From the NCBI GenBank assembly GCA_030448005.1, contig JAUJNT010000002.1, positions 68,356-132,355 on the forward strand: a stretch of DNA of 64,000 bases, written 5' to 3'. How positions within the stretch are numbered: the first letter of the stretch is position 1; every line of letters starts with the position of its first letter. The position numbers were made by a program, and so were the translations under genes. Below, one piece after another: positions 53,019-61,840 of this stretch. Origin of the DNA: Thermoleophilaceae bacterium. GTDB lineage: Bacteria; Actinomycetota; Thermoleophilia; Solirubrobacterales; Thermoleophilaceae. Below the pieces are notes generated by a model. It did no database searches. It worked only from the letters and a program-made list of their open reading frames with translations, and was not told the DNA's origin.

Positions 53019-53771
53019 TCAGGCGTCTGCCAACAGCTCTCTCAGGAAGCGCTCAGGGGCCTCGAGAAAGGCACGTGTGAGACGGGTTGGGTCGGCGGTT
53101 TCCCAGGTGACGAGCTCGGCGCCCGTGTCGTCGAGCTCATAGATCCGCGCCCCCGGGACTGCCAGTAGGATCGGCGAGTGCGTGGCGACGATGAACTGGG
53201 CGCCGGTGCATGCGGCGCGGTGCATCACGCCTAGAAATGCGAGCGCGCTCGTGACCGAAAAAGCCGCCTTGGGCTCGTCGAGCAGGTAGAGGCCCTCACC
53301 CCCGAATCGGTTCGCGGCAAGCGCGAGAAACGACTCCCCGTGTGACTGCTCGTGCAGTGGCGTCCCACCGTAGACCGCCTCGAGGCCCGCCGAATCGATC
53401 TCCCGGGCGGCGTTGAAGAAGCTCTCCGCCCGCAGGAAGAAGGCACGCTCGGGCTTGTGCGGGCCGAGCTCAAGTTCGAGAGTGCTTCCGAGCGGATCGT
53501 GGGCAAAGCGCTTTGGTTTCAGGAGGTCACGGCCCTCACTGCCTCCCTGAGCATCGAAGCGAAGCGCCCGCGCCAGCGCCTCGATCAGGGTTGACTTGCC
53601 GCTTCCGTTCTCCCCGATGAAGAAAGTGATTGGTGCGGCGAACTCCAGGGCCTCAAGCGCGCGTACCGCCGGCAGCTCGAAGCGGAAGTCCCTGTCATCG
53701 ACGCCGGGTGCAACGCGTGCAGAGAGGATGTAGGGCCCCGGTCCGAAGGGCCGGCGATCCGGTCGCGCCAT
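53019..53771 (-). CDS. AAA-family ATPase (ABC/SMC-like head, AAA_21)
   Basis: 250 residues. Walker A ITFFIGENGSGKSTLIEALA, a Q-loop region, signature-like HEQSHGESFLALAANRF, Walker B LYLLDEPKAAFSV and H-loop IVATHSPILLAVPG. This is the compact ABC-type ATPase of the RecF/AAA_21 branch, without coiled coil. Relatives in islands pair with a nuclease or other effector, but none is adjacent here. Probably a chromosomal-type ATPase of unknown role. Confidence 0.85.
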   Translation of the reverse strand: MARPDRRPFGPGPYILSARVAPGVDDRDFRFELPAVRALEALEFAAPITFFIGENGSGKSTLIEALARALRFDAQGGSEGRDLLKPKRFAHDPLGSTLELELGPHKPERAFFLRAESFFNAAREIDSAGLEAVYGGTPLHEQSHGESFLALAANRFGGEGLYLLDEPKAAFSVTSALAFLGVMHRAACTGAQFIVATHSPILLAVPGARIYELDDTGAELVTWETADPTRLTRAFLEAPERFLRELLADA

Positions 53772-54029
53772 CGCAAGAGACTAGATCCGCAAGCCACCCG
53801 GGCGGAATCCGTGCCTGATTCGCCGGCCAAGCGAGCTCGACGGCCTTCGCCGGCGATCGAGGTGTGCCGCTCTCGTGGAAAAGCAGGAGCCTGTGGACAA
53901 GGCGTCCGGTGGAGGAGGGGCGGCTCCGGCGATGGAATCATCGACTCAGCCGAAGCCGGCCGCCGTGATGAGGAGCAAGCTAGACGGTTACGTTCTGCGT
54001 CCGGAAGGAGAAGACCGGATGACCCTTCT

Positions 54030-54299
54030 TCATTCGAATCTCGAGAGCCTTGGTCCGGTCTGCCGCTGGCAGCCAGTCGGCTGCACCCCATGTTCTTCCG
54101 TGACCTGGAAGCCGCCGCCTTCTCCCTCGGGCCTTTTGATCCAAAAGGGGATCTCGCCAGGCTCAACGTGCCGCTCCTCCACCAGGAGCGTGCCGCTGAG
54201 TTCGAGGATCGGGAGGTCGCCCACCTTCATGACGAAGTCCGTCTGTCCTCGCTCGGCTGAGAGCTCGGTCATCGCTTGGACAAACTCGGCCCAGGTCAC
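54030..54299 (-). CDS. Hypothetical small protein
   Basis: 89 residues from a GTG. TWAEFVQAMTELSAERGQTD, FVMKVGDLPILELSGTLL, then GEIPFWIKRPEGEGGGFQV. It reads like a small alpha/beta protein, but the last 20 residues are unlike a folded domain. No family recognised. Confidence 0.45.
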   Translation of the reverse strand: MTWAEFVQAMTELSAERGQTDFVMKVGDLPILELSGTLLVEERHVEPGEIPFWIKRPEGEGGGFQVTEEHGVQPTGCQRQTGPRLSRFE

Positions 54300-54449
54300 C
54301 GCCAGAGCTTACGGCCAGCGCGCTAGCAAGAGACCGGCCTGCTGAGGGCAGCGTTTCGCAGATGCCGGTTCGTCGAGAAGGAGGAGCGACGCCGCGTTCG
54401 GACGTAGCTTTGCTTTCTGTGTCGACGAGGCCCTGGTTACTGTCTTGCC

Positions 54450-54983
54450 ATGGATGACGTTCTTGCGGCCGAACTGGCAGGGATGGCCGCGGAGGATCGG
54501 CGGGTCCGCCAGCCGCCGGCAGGAGCTGAACGCGAGTTCGTCATTCGCGTCGATCCTCGAACCCGGATGGAGGGGCAGCGAGTCGATGTCGCGAACACCG
54601 CCGGGCTGCGCGAGATCATCTCTCAGCACGGCTGGCCGGGTCGATCGTTGGTGGGGGAAGACGGTTCCCATCACGCGTGGTTGATCGCTCAGCACGCCGA
54701 CAGGCAACTTGACTTTCAACGCGAGGCGCTCGAGGCGCTCGCGGACGCGGTCAGCCGCGGCGACGCAGCTCAGCGCGACCTGGCGTACCTGACGGACCGG
54801 GTCCGCATGAACGAAGGCCCCGAACAGGTCTTTGGGACCCAGATCGCTGAAGTCAAGGACGGGAACGGAGTGCCCTGGCCAGTCGAGGACCCCGCCAAGC
54901 TCGACGCCCGCCGAGCTGCCGTCGGCCTGCCACCGTTCGAGGAGTACAGTCGTGATTGGCTCAGCCCGGGTCGGCGGGGCTAG
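54450..54983 (+). CDS. DUF6624-like protein
   Basis: 177 residues. The conserved run LVGEDGSHHAWLIAQHAD, FQREALEALADAVSRGDA, LAYLTDRVRMNEGPEQVFGT and the terminal PxxVGLPPFEEY are the pattern of the DUF6624 family of unknown function, whose QHAD and DRVR residues suggest a conserved site. Complete as read. Soluble, probably cytoplasmic. Confidence 0.65.
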   Translation: MDDVLAAELAGMAAEDRRVRQPPAGAEREFVIRVDPRTRMEGQRVDVANTAGLREIISQHGWPGRSLVGEDGSHHAWLIAQHADRQLDFQREALEALADAVSRGDAAQRDLAYLTDRVRMNEGPEQVFGTQIAEVKDGNGVPWPVEDPAKLDARRAAVGLPPFEEYSRDWLSPGRRG

Positions 54984-55112
54984 CTGACAAGCCGCTGCGA
55001 GGCACTCCCTATGCCGGATTCAATGGCGGCGTGTCGGGCGCCATGCTTGTGGCCTAAGCAATCATGCGGTGCGCTGCGCTGGCGTGATCGCTGCAGCGCG
55101 TCCGGGGGGCGC

Positions 55113-56405
55113 TCAGCCGCCCTGGGTCTGACCCGCAAAGCGATAGCCGAGGGCACCGAACGCGAGCCAGCTGAGTCCGCCGGCGGTTCCGTCCGCGCCG
55201 CTGGCGACCAGGAGGACGGCGCAGGCCAGGAACGCGAGCGGCAGTATGAGTCGCGGCATGGGGGTTCTAAACGCCGACGCGCCGAGGGCGCCGCGCCGCC
55301 GAAGTGCGATCAGAGCGACGAGTGGGACGACGAAGTGCAGCACGTACAGGAAGCCGCCCGCGGCGGCGGCGAACGCAACCGAGCCGGTGGCAGCTACGAC
55401 CGCTAGCAGGAGGGCGCTCAGGACGAGCGCGGCCCAAGGGGCGCCCGCACGGCTGTTGACGAGGGCGAGTGCGGTCGGCAGCAGGCGGTCGCGGGCCATC
55501 GCGAAGGAGATGCGCGAGGTGACGACGAGCACGGCGTTGGCGGTCGCCGCCGTGGTGAGCAGCGCGGTGAAGACGACGACGCCGCGCGCTTGGGCGCCGC
55601 CAAAGCGCTCGGCGGCGTCAGCCAGCGGGGCCGACGATGCTCCTAGCTCGTCGCTCGGGAGCGCGCCGAGGGCAACGAAGCAGACGAGCAGGTAGATGCC
55701 GAACACCGCGCCGAGTGTGATGAGGATCGCTCGTGGGAGATTGCGTTCGGGGTGCTCGATCTCCTCGCCGGCGGCGGCGACCATGTCGAAGCCGCCGAAG
55801 GCGAGGAAGGCGAGCAGTGACGCGAGCAGGACGCCCTCGAGCCCGCTCGGGAAGAACGGGTTCAGCCGCTGCAGGTCAACGCTTTGTAGGCCCCAGGCGG
55901 CGAACGCCAGTAACCCGGCGAGCGCGACGGCGATGACCACGGTCTGCGCCGCGCCGGTGACGCGGACGCCGAGAAGGTTGAGCGCCAGGCAGGCGGCGAT
56001 GAGAGACAGCGCGCCAGCGATGGTCGGTAGTCCGGTCACGGCCTCGAGGTAGCCGCCGAAGCCGAGCGTCACATAGCCGGAGATGAACAGGTAGGCGCCC
56101 CAGAAGCCCCAGCCCATGAGAAAACCGATGTGGGGTCCGAGCACCGCGCGCGCGAAGGCGTAACCGCCGCCCGCTAGTGGGTAGCGGCAGGCAAGCTCAG
56201 CGTATGGGAGCGCGATAAGTAGCGACGCGAGAAAGGCGAGAGCGAAGGCGAGCAGGGCTCCCGGGCCCGCATCGCCGGCCGCGGCTCCTACCAGGACGTA
56301 GATGCCGCCGCCGACGGTCCCGCCGATCCCGAGCGAGACGGCGCCGCGGAGGTCGAGCTCACGCCGCAGCGCAGCCCGCTGTGTCCCCTCAGTTCCAGAA
56401 GTCAC
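55113..56405 (-). CDS. APC-family amino-acid permease
   Basis: 430 residues from a GTG; upstream frame is spacer. Twelve hydrophobic segments begin with LDLRGAVSLGIGGTVGGGIYVLVG, the APC helix-1 substrate motif (GxGGxxGxGIYVL). GEEIEHPERNLPRAILITL is the conserved loop between helices 6 and 7. It exchanges or imports amino acids or amines. Divergent from a LysR-type regulator, with a perfect 8-bp-arm palindrome between them, so it is the likely target of that regulator. Confidence 0.92.
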   Translation of the reverse strand: MTSGTEGTQRAALRRELDLRGAVSLGIGGTVGGGIYVLVGAAAGDAGPGALLAFALAFLASLLIALPYAELACRYPLAGGGYAFARAVLGPHIGFLMGWGFWGAYLFISGYVTLGFGGYLEAVTGLPTIAGALSLIAACLALNLLGVRVTGAAQTVVIAVALAGLLAFAAWGLQSVDLQRLNPFFPSGLEGVLLASLLAFLAFGGFDMVAAAGEEIEHPERNLPRAILITLGAVFGIYLLVCFVALGALPSDELGASSAPLADAAERFGGAQARGVVVFTALLTTAATANAVLVVTSRISFAMARDRLLPTALALVNSRAGAPWAALVLSALLLAVVAATGSVAFAAAAGGFLYVLHFVVPLVALIALRRRGALGASAFRTPMPRLILPLAFLACAVLLVASGADGTAGGLSWLAFGALGYRFAGQTQGG

Positions 56406-56422
56406 TGCCAGAGGGTGACCAG

Positions 56423-56446
56423 GCGGAGTCTGAAGAACGACTCCGC
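56423..56446. promoter_or_regulatory. Palindromic operator between permease and LysR regulator
   Basis: GCGGAGTC, eight bases, GACTCCGC: perfect arms in a 69-bp divergent spacer. Dyads of this kind are the usual LysR-type binding site. TATGCT at 56451-56456 could be the regulator's -10. Confidence 0.6.
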
Positions 56447-56474
56447 ATTCTATGCTCGCCCGTAAGCTGTGCTC

Positions 56475-57431
56475 ATGCTCGATAGCCGCCGGCTGCGCGT
56501 GCTGCTCGAGGTGGCGCACTCAGGTTCGTTGGCGGCGGCCGCCGACGAGCTGGGCTACACGCCCTCGGCCGTCTCCCAGCAGATCCGCGCGCTCGAGCGC
56601 GAGGTGGGGACCGTGGTGCTCGAACGGCGCGGCCGCGGCGTTGCGCTGACTGAGCCAGGCCGCGCGCTGGCCGGACACGCGCAGCGGATCGTCGACGCGC
56701 TCGCGGCCGCCGAGGCCGAGGTGGAGGCGATCGCCGGTCTGCGCGCGGGCGGCTTGCGCTTCGGCTGGTTCTCGACCGCCGGGGCGATCGTCGTCCCGCG
56801 CGCGATCGCGCGCTTCCGGGAGAGGCATCCCGAGATCGAGCTGCTGCTCGAGGAGGCCGATCCCGACGAGTGCGCGCACCGCCTAGCCGAGGGCGAGCTC
56901 GACCTCGCTGTCGTCTACGAGTTCGCGCTCGACGAGCCGCTGCCATCCGAGCTGCGGCTGATGCGGCTGCTCGAGGACCGGCTGCACATCGCACTGCCTC
57001 CCGACCATCGCCTTGCGGACCGCCGGCGGATCCAGATGGCGGAGCTCAGCGACGAGGCGTGGATCCAGGGGGTACGTCACGGCTCGACGCTCGCGACGCT
57101 GCCCGCCGCCTGCCGCGAAGCGGGATTCGAGCCCCACATCGCGTTCAAGACGGACGACCCGATGGCCTGGCAGGGGCTCGTCGCCGCCGGCGTAGGCGTC
57201 GCCGTCATCCCGCAGCTAACGCTTCCGACCGCCCGTCCGGACATCGCGGTCCGAGAGCTCGACGCCCCGAGCCTCGTGCGCAACGTCAGCGTCGCCATGC
57301 CCCGTGGGCGCTATTGCCCGCCGGCCGTGGACGCGATGGCCCTCGCGCTCCGCGAGGTCGCCGCCGAGCTCCTCTGCGAGGCCTCGCGTGCCCTCGCCCG
57401 TCCTGCCAGCAACGAGCATGACGCCGCATAA
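56475..57431 (+). CDS. LysR-type transcription regulator
   Basis: 318 residues. N-terminal HTH: LDSRRLRVLLEVAHSGSLAAAADELGYTPSAVSQQIRALE, ERRGRGVALTEPGRALAGHA. The effector domain starts near residue 90 (GGLRFGWFSTAGAIVVPRAI), with LEEADPDECAHRLAEGELDL and GLVAAGVGVAVIPQL. Start at ATG 56475; a GTG at 56469 is an alternative. Likely controls the divergent permease in response to its substrate. Confidence 0.93.
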   Translation: MLDSRRLRVLLEVAHSGSLAAAADELGYTPSAVSQQIRALEREVGTVVLERRGRGVALTEPGRALAGHAQRIVDALAAAEAEVEAIAGLRAGGLRFGWFSTAGAIVVPRAIARFRERHPEIELLLEEADPDECAHRLAEGELDLAVVYEFALDEPLPSELRLMRLLEDRLHIALPPDHRLADRRRIQMAELSDEAWIQGVRHGSTLATLPAACREAGFEPHIAFKTDDPMAWQGLVAAGVGVAVIPQLTLPTARPDIAVRELDAPSLVRNVSVAMPRGRYCPPAVDAMALALREVAAELLCEASRALARPASNEHDAA

Positions 57432-57612
57432 AAGCGCGCCACGGCGAGCACTCACGCGTCATACCGCTGGTGGCGGCGGCTCCGCTACTGCGACTGCTCG
57501 GGGTGATCAACTTCGACTGAGTCGCCCTAGCCGCACCCGCTAGCTCCGCTTCGTTGCGCGCGCGCTCTCCGGTGGATCCGGCGGGCTGCAAAGGGGGCTA
57601 TATGGTTGATGA

Positions 57613-58350
57613 ATGGCGCTTATCGCCCATCGCGCGCACCCGCTCGCAAAGGCCCGCTTCGCGGGCCTGCCCCCACGGACCGGCCGGCATCCGCGTGCGC
57701 TGGTCGCGGGTGGCGTCCTGGGAGTCGGCGGACTCGCCACCGCCATTCACCTTGGGCGGATCTGGCGTCGAGGATCAGCACCGAATCGGCCCCGACCGCG
57801 GCAGATACCGCTGGCGAGCAAGCAGGCGGTCGTTGAGGCCGCCATAGTCGCCCGTCGAGGCTACGAAGAGGCTCCCCGCAGGGAGCGGATTGCGCTCAAC
57901 ATGCTCGGGTCGTTCGGAGCAACGGTAGCCCTCAGCAGAGCCGTGACCTACGTGCAGACCCAACGTCAGCCGGTGCTGTCCGTGAAGAAGGTGCGCCAGC
58001 GGCACCACAGCAACCCTCGCGTGCACCACTATGTCCCCGGCATAGCGCTTGCGTTCACCGCAGGCGGGCTCGCGATCCTGATCGAGGAAGACAGGGCCGC
58101 GCCATGGCTCGCGCTCCCGTTCGGGGTGGGAATGGGGCTGACGCTAGATGAGACAGCTCTGCTGCTCGAGCTCCCTGTCAGCTACTGGACGCAGGAGTAC
58201 CAGTCTGCCATCAAGGCCGTGCTCGCTCTGGCAGGCGCAGCAGCACTCGCCTTTCGCATCTCTCGCCACGGCGAAAAAGCAGTGCTCACCGACGAGCAAC
58301 ACCCCGGGTCAGACATCCACGAAAGCGGGTCGAGCGCCGACGCGTGCTGA
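57613..58350 (+). CDS. Hypothetical integral membrane protein
   Basis: 245 residues. Four to five hydrophobic stretches, among them LVAGGVLGVGGLATAIHLG, YVPGIALAFTAGGLAILI and AVLALAGAAALAF. Conserved-looking motifs HHYVPG and LTLDETALLLELPVSYW recur in actinobacterial membrane proteins of unknown function. AAAGGGGGC precedes an ATG 11 bp upstream, so the start could also be 57602. Confidence 0.65.
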   Translation: MALIAHRAHPLAKARFAGLPPRTGRHPRALVAGGVLGVGGLATAIHLGRIWRRGSAPNRPRPRQIPLASKQAVVEAAIVARRGYEEAPRRERIALNMLGSFGATVALSRAVTYVQTQRQPVLSVKKVRQRHHSNPRVHHYVPGIALAFTAGGLAILIEEDRAAPWLALPFGVGMGLTLDETALLLELPVSYWTQEYQSAIKAVLALAGAAALAFRISRHGEKAVLTDEQHPGSDIHESGSSADAC

Positions 58351-58383
58351 AGCCGCGCCAGCAGTTCGAGCGGATCACCGATC

Positions 58384-58770
58384 GTGACCAAACAGCTCTC
58401 GCCGTGTCCGAGAGATCGTGCGCTCGCGCTGGCCGATGTGCACAAGGCGCCGCGAACGGTCACCAGCCTCCACCGGCCGGTCGGCGAGGACGGCAGCACA
58501 GAGCTCGGCGACCTGCTGCCAAGCGATGAACGGGGACCCGGGGAGGAGATCGACAGTGCCCTCCAGGGGAATGCCCTTCGATCCGCACTGGCGCGGCTCC
58601 CGGAGCGCGAGCGAGCGGTAATCGAGCTGCGGTTCGGCATCGGCGATCAAGAGCCGGCTACCCTGCGCGAGACAGGCTGGGTGGTCGGCCTCTCGTCGGA
58701 GGGTGTTAGGCGCCTGGAAGCGCGTGCGCTCAAGCGCCTGGCGGGCGAGAGCGAGCTCGAGGCGGCCGCA
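58384..58770 (+). pseudogene. Primary-sigma-like factor, only regions 3.2-4 left
   Basis: Residues 24-121 match the C-terminus of RpoD/HrdB-type sigma factors: VTSLHRPVGEDGSTELGDLL, LRSALARLPERERAVIELRF, GI, and VGLSSEGVRRLEARALKRLA. Regions 1-3.1, which melt DNA and read the -10 box, are absent. The frame stays open well past the domain into sequence antisense to the next gene, so the stop has also been lost. A truncated -35-binding fragment, perhaps non-functional. Confidence 0.65.
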
Positions 58771-58864
58771 GTGCCGCTTGACAGCCGAGCCACGGGGCTA
58801 CTTTTGTTGTCTCGTTGTCAGACGACAAGGTCGAGCGGATTAGCGGTACGCACCCGAGGGCAAG

Positions 58865-59278
58865 CTACGGCGCGCCCATCATGGCCCCGGCGCCGCCCAT
58901 CGCCCCCCGGGTGGGCATCACAGGCGCCTGCGGCGGCTGTAGCGACATGGAGCGCTGTCCCATGCGGGCCTGCCGCTGCTGTTGGGCCATACGCTGCTGG
59001 CGCATCGACTGCTGTTGGCGAAGCTGTTCCTCAAGCGCCGCCTCCTCCCGTCGCTCCTCCCGGCGCAGCCGCACCGCTTGAGCCCTGCGAGCCCGTTGAC
59101 GGCGGCGGCTCGCCCGATCCGCCCGTGCACGCTCCAGGCGAGTCTCCCGCGCAACAAGCGCCTGCTCGGCGCGCCTCTCCGTCGCCGCCTGCCGCTCGTC
59201 GCTCTGCGCCGAGTCGTTGCCACAGGCCGTCGGCGCCAAAGCGATTACCGCCGCAAGTCCCACAAACAGACCCCGCAT
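58865..59278 (-). CDS. Arg/Gln-rich coiled-coil lipoprotein
   Basis: 137 residues. Signal MRGLFVGLAAVIALAPTAC with Cys at the lipobox position, then a charged helix of about 85 residues (ERRAEQALVARETRLERARA, EEAALEEQLRQQQSMRQQRM), and a Met/Gly/Pro-rich end (GAMGGAGAMMGAP). A surface-anchored coiled coil of unknown role. Confidence 0.6.
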   Translation of the reverse strand: MRGLFVGLAAVIALAPTACGNDSAQSDERQAATERRAEQALVARETRLERARADRASRRRQRARRAQAVRLRREERREEAALEEQLRQQQSMRQQRMAQQQRQARMGQRSMSLQPPQAPVMPTRGAMGGAGAMMGAP

Positions 59279-59494
59279 CCGCGCGAGCCTACAGACCGCC
59301 GAGATTGCCGGCGCCAGCGCAACCCAACATCACGCAATTTGGCGCGACGGCGTCTGCGGGTGGTGGTGCCCCGTAGTGTTTCGGAGCAGGCACCGGCGCC
59401 CCGCCGTCCTTTCCGTCGAGAAGCAGCACTGGGCGGATTGAGCAGGGGCTCCCTGTGGCGATGACGAAGGTCCGTGACGCGGGGTAGCTGGTCT

Positions 59495-59800
59495 AGGCCA
59501 TGGATGCTGCGCCTCGGCCCCGAATCGCCTGAATACCGACTATCCCGAGGGTGGCCGCAGCGGCTATCAGCACGAGCTGCTCGTCGCCCCGCTCGGAGCG
59601 CTCCGTCCGAGCCGCTCGGCAAGGCCGCAGCCGACGACGGCGTCGATGCACGTCGCGCCGACGCCGTCTCGCTCGAGCGTCCGCGAGAGCTCCGCGAGCG
59701 AGGCGCCAAACGCCGCGCTGGCGAGCGCCGCGCTCCTGCGCAGCCCGGGGAGCTCTGCTGCCTGCTCGCACGCCGCCACCAGGTCGCCCCCGTGACGCTC
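59495..59800 (-). pseudogene. Possible small membrane protein, frameshifted
   Basis: Two minus-strand frames can join: AACEQAAELPGLRRSAALAS, then ATCIDAVVGCGLAERLGR, and after a shift near 59600 ERGDEQLVLIAAAATLGIVG with a short tail. The last part could be a membrane helix. No family. Weakly supported. Confidence 0.3.
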
Positions 59801-59849
59801 TTGATGCCGCGATAACGCGAGCGACGGTGATCGCCCCGACGCCGGGCTG

Positions 59850-61024
59850 GGCCCCGAGCGTGCGATCGAGCGGGCGTGTGTTGAGGACGTCGCCTACCGC
59901 GTGATCGCAGCGAACCAGCGTCCTGATCACTCGACGATCGCGCGCTTTCGCCGGCGCCACCAGGCCGCGCTCGCGGAGCTCTTCTCGGAGGTGCTCTGGC
60001 TCTGCGGCGAGGCGGGGCTGCTGCAGAGCGAGGTGATCGCCGTTGACTCGACGAAGCTGCACGCGAACGCGAGCCGCGACCAGACCTCAGACTACGAGCG
60101 GATCGCGAAGGAGATGCTCGCCGAGGCGGACGCGGTTGACCGAGAGGAGGATGAGCGCTATGGCGAGGCGCGTGGCGACGAGCTGCCGCCGGAGCTCTCG
60201 ACCCGCCATGGCCGCCAGGGGTGGCTGCGCGATGCAAAGCGCCGGCTCGACGAGCGCCGCGCCGAACAGGCAAAGCCGATTCCCCGCTCGCGTCCTGAGC
60301 GGCTGCGGGAGGCAAGGCGCCGGCTTGACGAGGAGCTCGCGACCGAGCGCGCCGCGAACGCCGCCTATGAGGACTACCGCGCGCACGGGAGGATGAAGAA
60401 CGGGCGCCGTTTGGGAGCGCCACCAAAGCCCTACAAGGCGCCTGCCATCCCGCAGGGAAAGATCAACCTGACCGACCCCGACTCGCGCTTGGTCAAGGCG
60501 ATCCGCGGCTACATCCAGGGCTACAACGGACAGGCCGTCACAAACGAGCAGCAGATCGTGATCGCAGCAGAGCTCGCGCTCGAGTCGCCCGACTTCGGAA
60601 AGCTCGAGCCGATGGTCGCCACAGCACAGTCAGAGCTCGAGCGGGTCGGGGTCAGCGGCCCACCCGAGGTCGTGCTCGCAGACGCCGGCTACTGGCACCA
60701 TGACCAGATCCAGGAGATCGTCAGCCGCGGCTCAACGGTGCTCGTCCCGCCCGACGCTCGCAACCGCAAGGGGCCTCGGCCGGGCTGGCTCGAAGGTCAC
60801 TACGCGTTCATGCGCCGCGTGCTCGATACCGACGCAGGCAAGGCGCTCTACCGAAAACGGTCGGCGATGATCGAGCCCATATTCGGATAGACGAAGTTCA
60901 ACCGGCGGATCGACCGCTTCCAACGCCGCGGAAGATCGGCGTGCCGCTCGGAATGGCGGCTAATCACCGCCACCCACAACCTCCTGAAGCTCCACCGCCA
61001 CCAGATCGACCTAGCGGCCGCCTG
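59850..61024 (+). pseudogene. IS1182-family transposase, 5'-truncated with an amber codon
   Basis: Similarity begins at GPERAIERACVEDVAYRVIA, RPDHSTIARFRRRH; then VIAVDSTKLHANAS (first Asp), LTDPDSRLVKAI, VLADAGYWH (second Asp) and KRSAMIEPIFG. There TAG (60888-60890) replaces the Gln normally found in PIFGQ/VFGQ. The same frame continues TKFNRRIDRFQRRG, EWRLITATHNLLKLHRHQ and ends at 61024. The N-terminal third is absent. Inactive. Confidence 0.8.
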
Positions 61025-61329
61025 AGCGGTCGCGGCCGACCCACCTCGCTTTCTTCGCCGAGCTGTTTCTGCTGTCGGGGCGACGACCGCACCGAGGTCA
61101 GATCCCTTTGCGCAACAGCCACGTGCAGGAGGAGGAGCGACGCCGGGCGCTCCTGCTTGCGCGAAGAAGAGCACTCCGCGTCGACGGCGGCCGACGACGC
61201 GGAGGCACGGGAAGCCGCCGGAACCCGGCGTACTAGCGACCGCTCGCTTCGCGGCCGCCCCGGAGCCCGGCCGCAGCGCCCCCATACCCATCGGTCGCCC
61301 CAACAGCAACCCATTTCCGCCCACGCGCG
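61025..61329. other. Gap between the transposase and integrase remnants
   Basis: No gene recognised; probably the eroded 5' part of the integrase region plus the IS flank. No terminal inverted repeat was recognised. Confidence 0.4.
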
Positions 61330-61680
61330 GTGGACCTGATCCGGCCGCTCAAGCAGGACCTCGCCGAGTACCGCCTCGCGATGGGCCGCCCGAGCTGGGG
61401 GCCGCTGTTCGCGCGCCGGGACGGCGAGCCGTGGCGGATCACCGACGTGAACAACTGGCGCCGGCGCGTCTGGCACCCCGCGCGGGAGCGCGCGGGCGTC
61501 GAGCTGCTGCCGCCCTACGACCTCCGGCACGCCTTCGCGTCGCTCCAGATTCGCGCCGGAATCTCGCTCCCCGAGCTGGCCGAGCAGATGGGTCACTCGC
61601 CGCAGATGACCCTCTTGACCTACACCCATGTGATGCGCGAACTGAAGAGTCAACCGGCGTTTCTGAGAAGCGAGCGCAGA
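61330..61680 (+). pseudogene. Tyrosine recombinase (integrase), C-terminal fragment
   Basis: PLKQDLAEYRLAMG, GPLFARRDGEPW, then the box II region YDLRHAFASLQIRAGISLPE, MGHSPQMTLLTYTHVM with HxxR, the second His and the nucleophile Tyr. The N-terminal core-binding domain and the first catalytic Arg are missing. It lies 30 bp from the tRNA-Phe repeat, as expected for the enzyme that inserted the island. Its frame runs on through the tRNA, which is not coding. Confidence 0.8.
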
Positions 61681-61709
61681 AACGTCAGACATCCCTGCAA
61701 ACAGCGACA

Positions 61710-61756
61710 ATGGCGAGGGCCGGAATCGAACCGGCGACACCACGATTTTCAGTCGT
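61710..61756 (-). repeat. Right attachment-site repeat within tRNA-Phe
   Basis: The 47 bp identical to 51022-51068. It makes up the 3' part of the intact tRNA gene, so insertion left the tRNA functional. Confidence 0.9.
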
Positions 61757-61783
61757 GTGCTCTACCAACTGAGCTACCTCGCC
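61711..61783 (-). tRNA. tRNA-Phe (GAA)
   Basis: 73 nt on the minus strand: acceptor GGCGAGG pairs with CCTCGCC, D arm with AGCTCAGTTGGTAGAGC, anticodon arm ACGA-CTGAAAA-TCGT (anticodon GAA), T arm CCGGTTCGATTCCGG and discriminator A. CCA is not encoded. The 3' 46 nt are duplicated at 51023-51068 as an island attachment site. Confidence 0.97.
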
Positions 61784-61840
61784 GAGGGCGGGGGATGCTA
61801 GCGCCGAGGGCCAAAAACCTCCGCTAGACTGCCGCCGCCT

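Larger units (their letters stand above)
51022..61756. mobile_element. Genomic island integrated at tRNA-Phe (remnant)
   Basis: A 47-bp perfect direct repeat (51022-51068 and 61710-61756), equal to the 3' part of tRNA-Phe, bounds 10.7 kb. The intact tRNA is at the right end with an integrase C-terminal fragment beside it, the standard result of integration into a tRNA 3' end. Cargo: a toxin/antitoxin-like pair, an AAA ATPase, a DUF6624-like protein, an amino-acid permease with LysR regulator, a sigma-factor fragment and a broken IS1182 transposase. The integrase lacks its N-terminal half, so the island can no longer move unaided. Confidence 0.8.

Noticed and set aside
61681-61827. C-terminal extension of the integrase reading through tRNA-Phe
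   Set aside because: The translated stretch is the antisense of the tRNA and has no recombinase similarity past the nucleophile Tyr helix.
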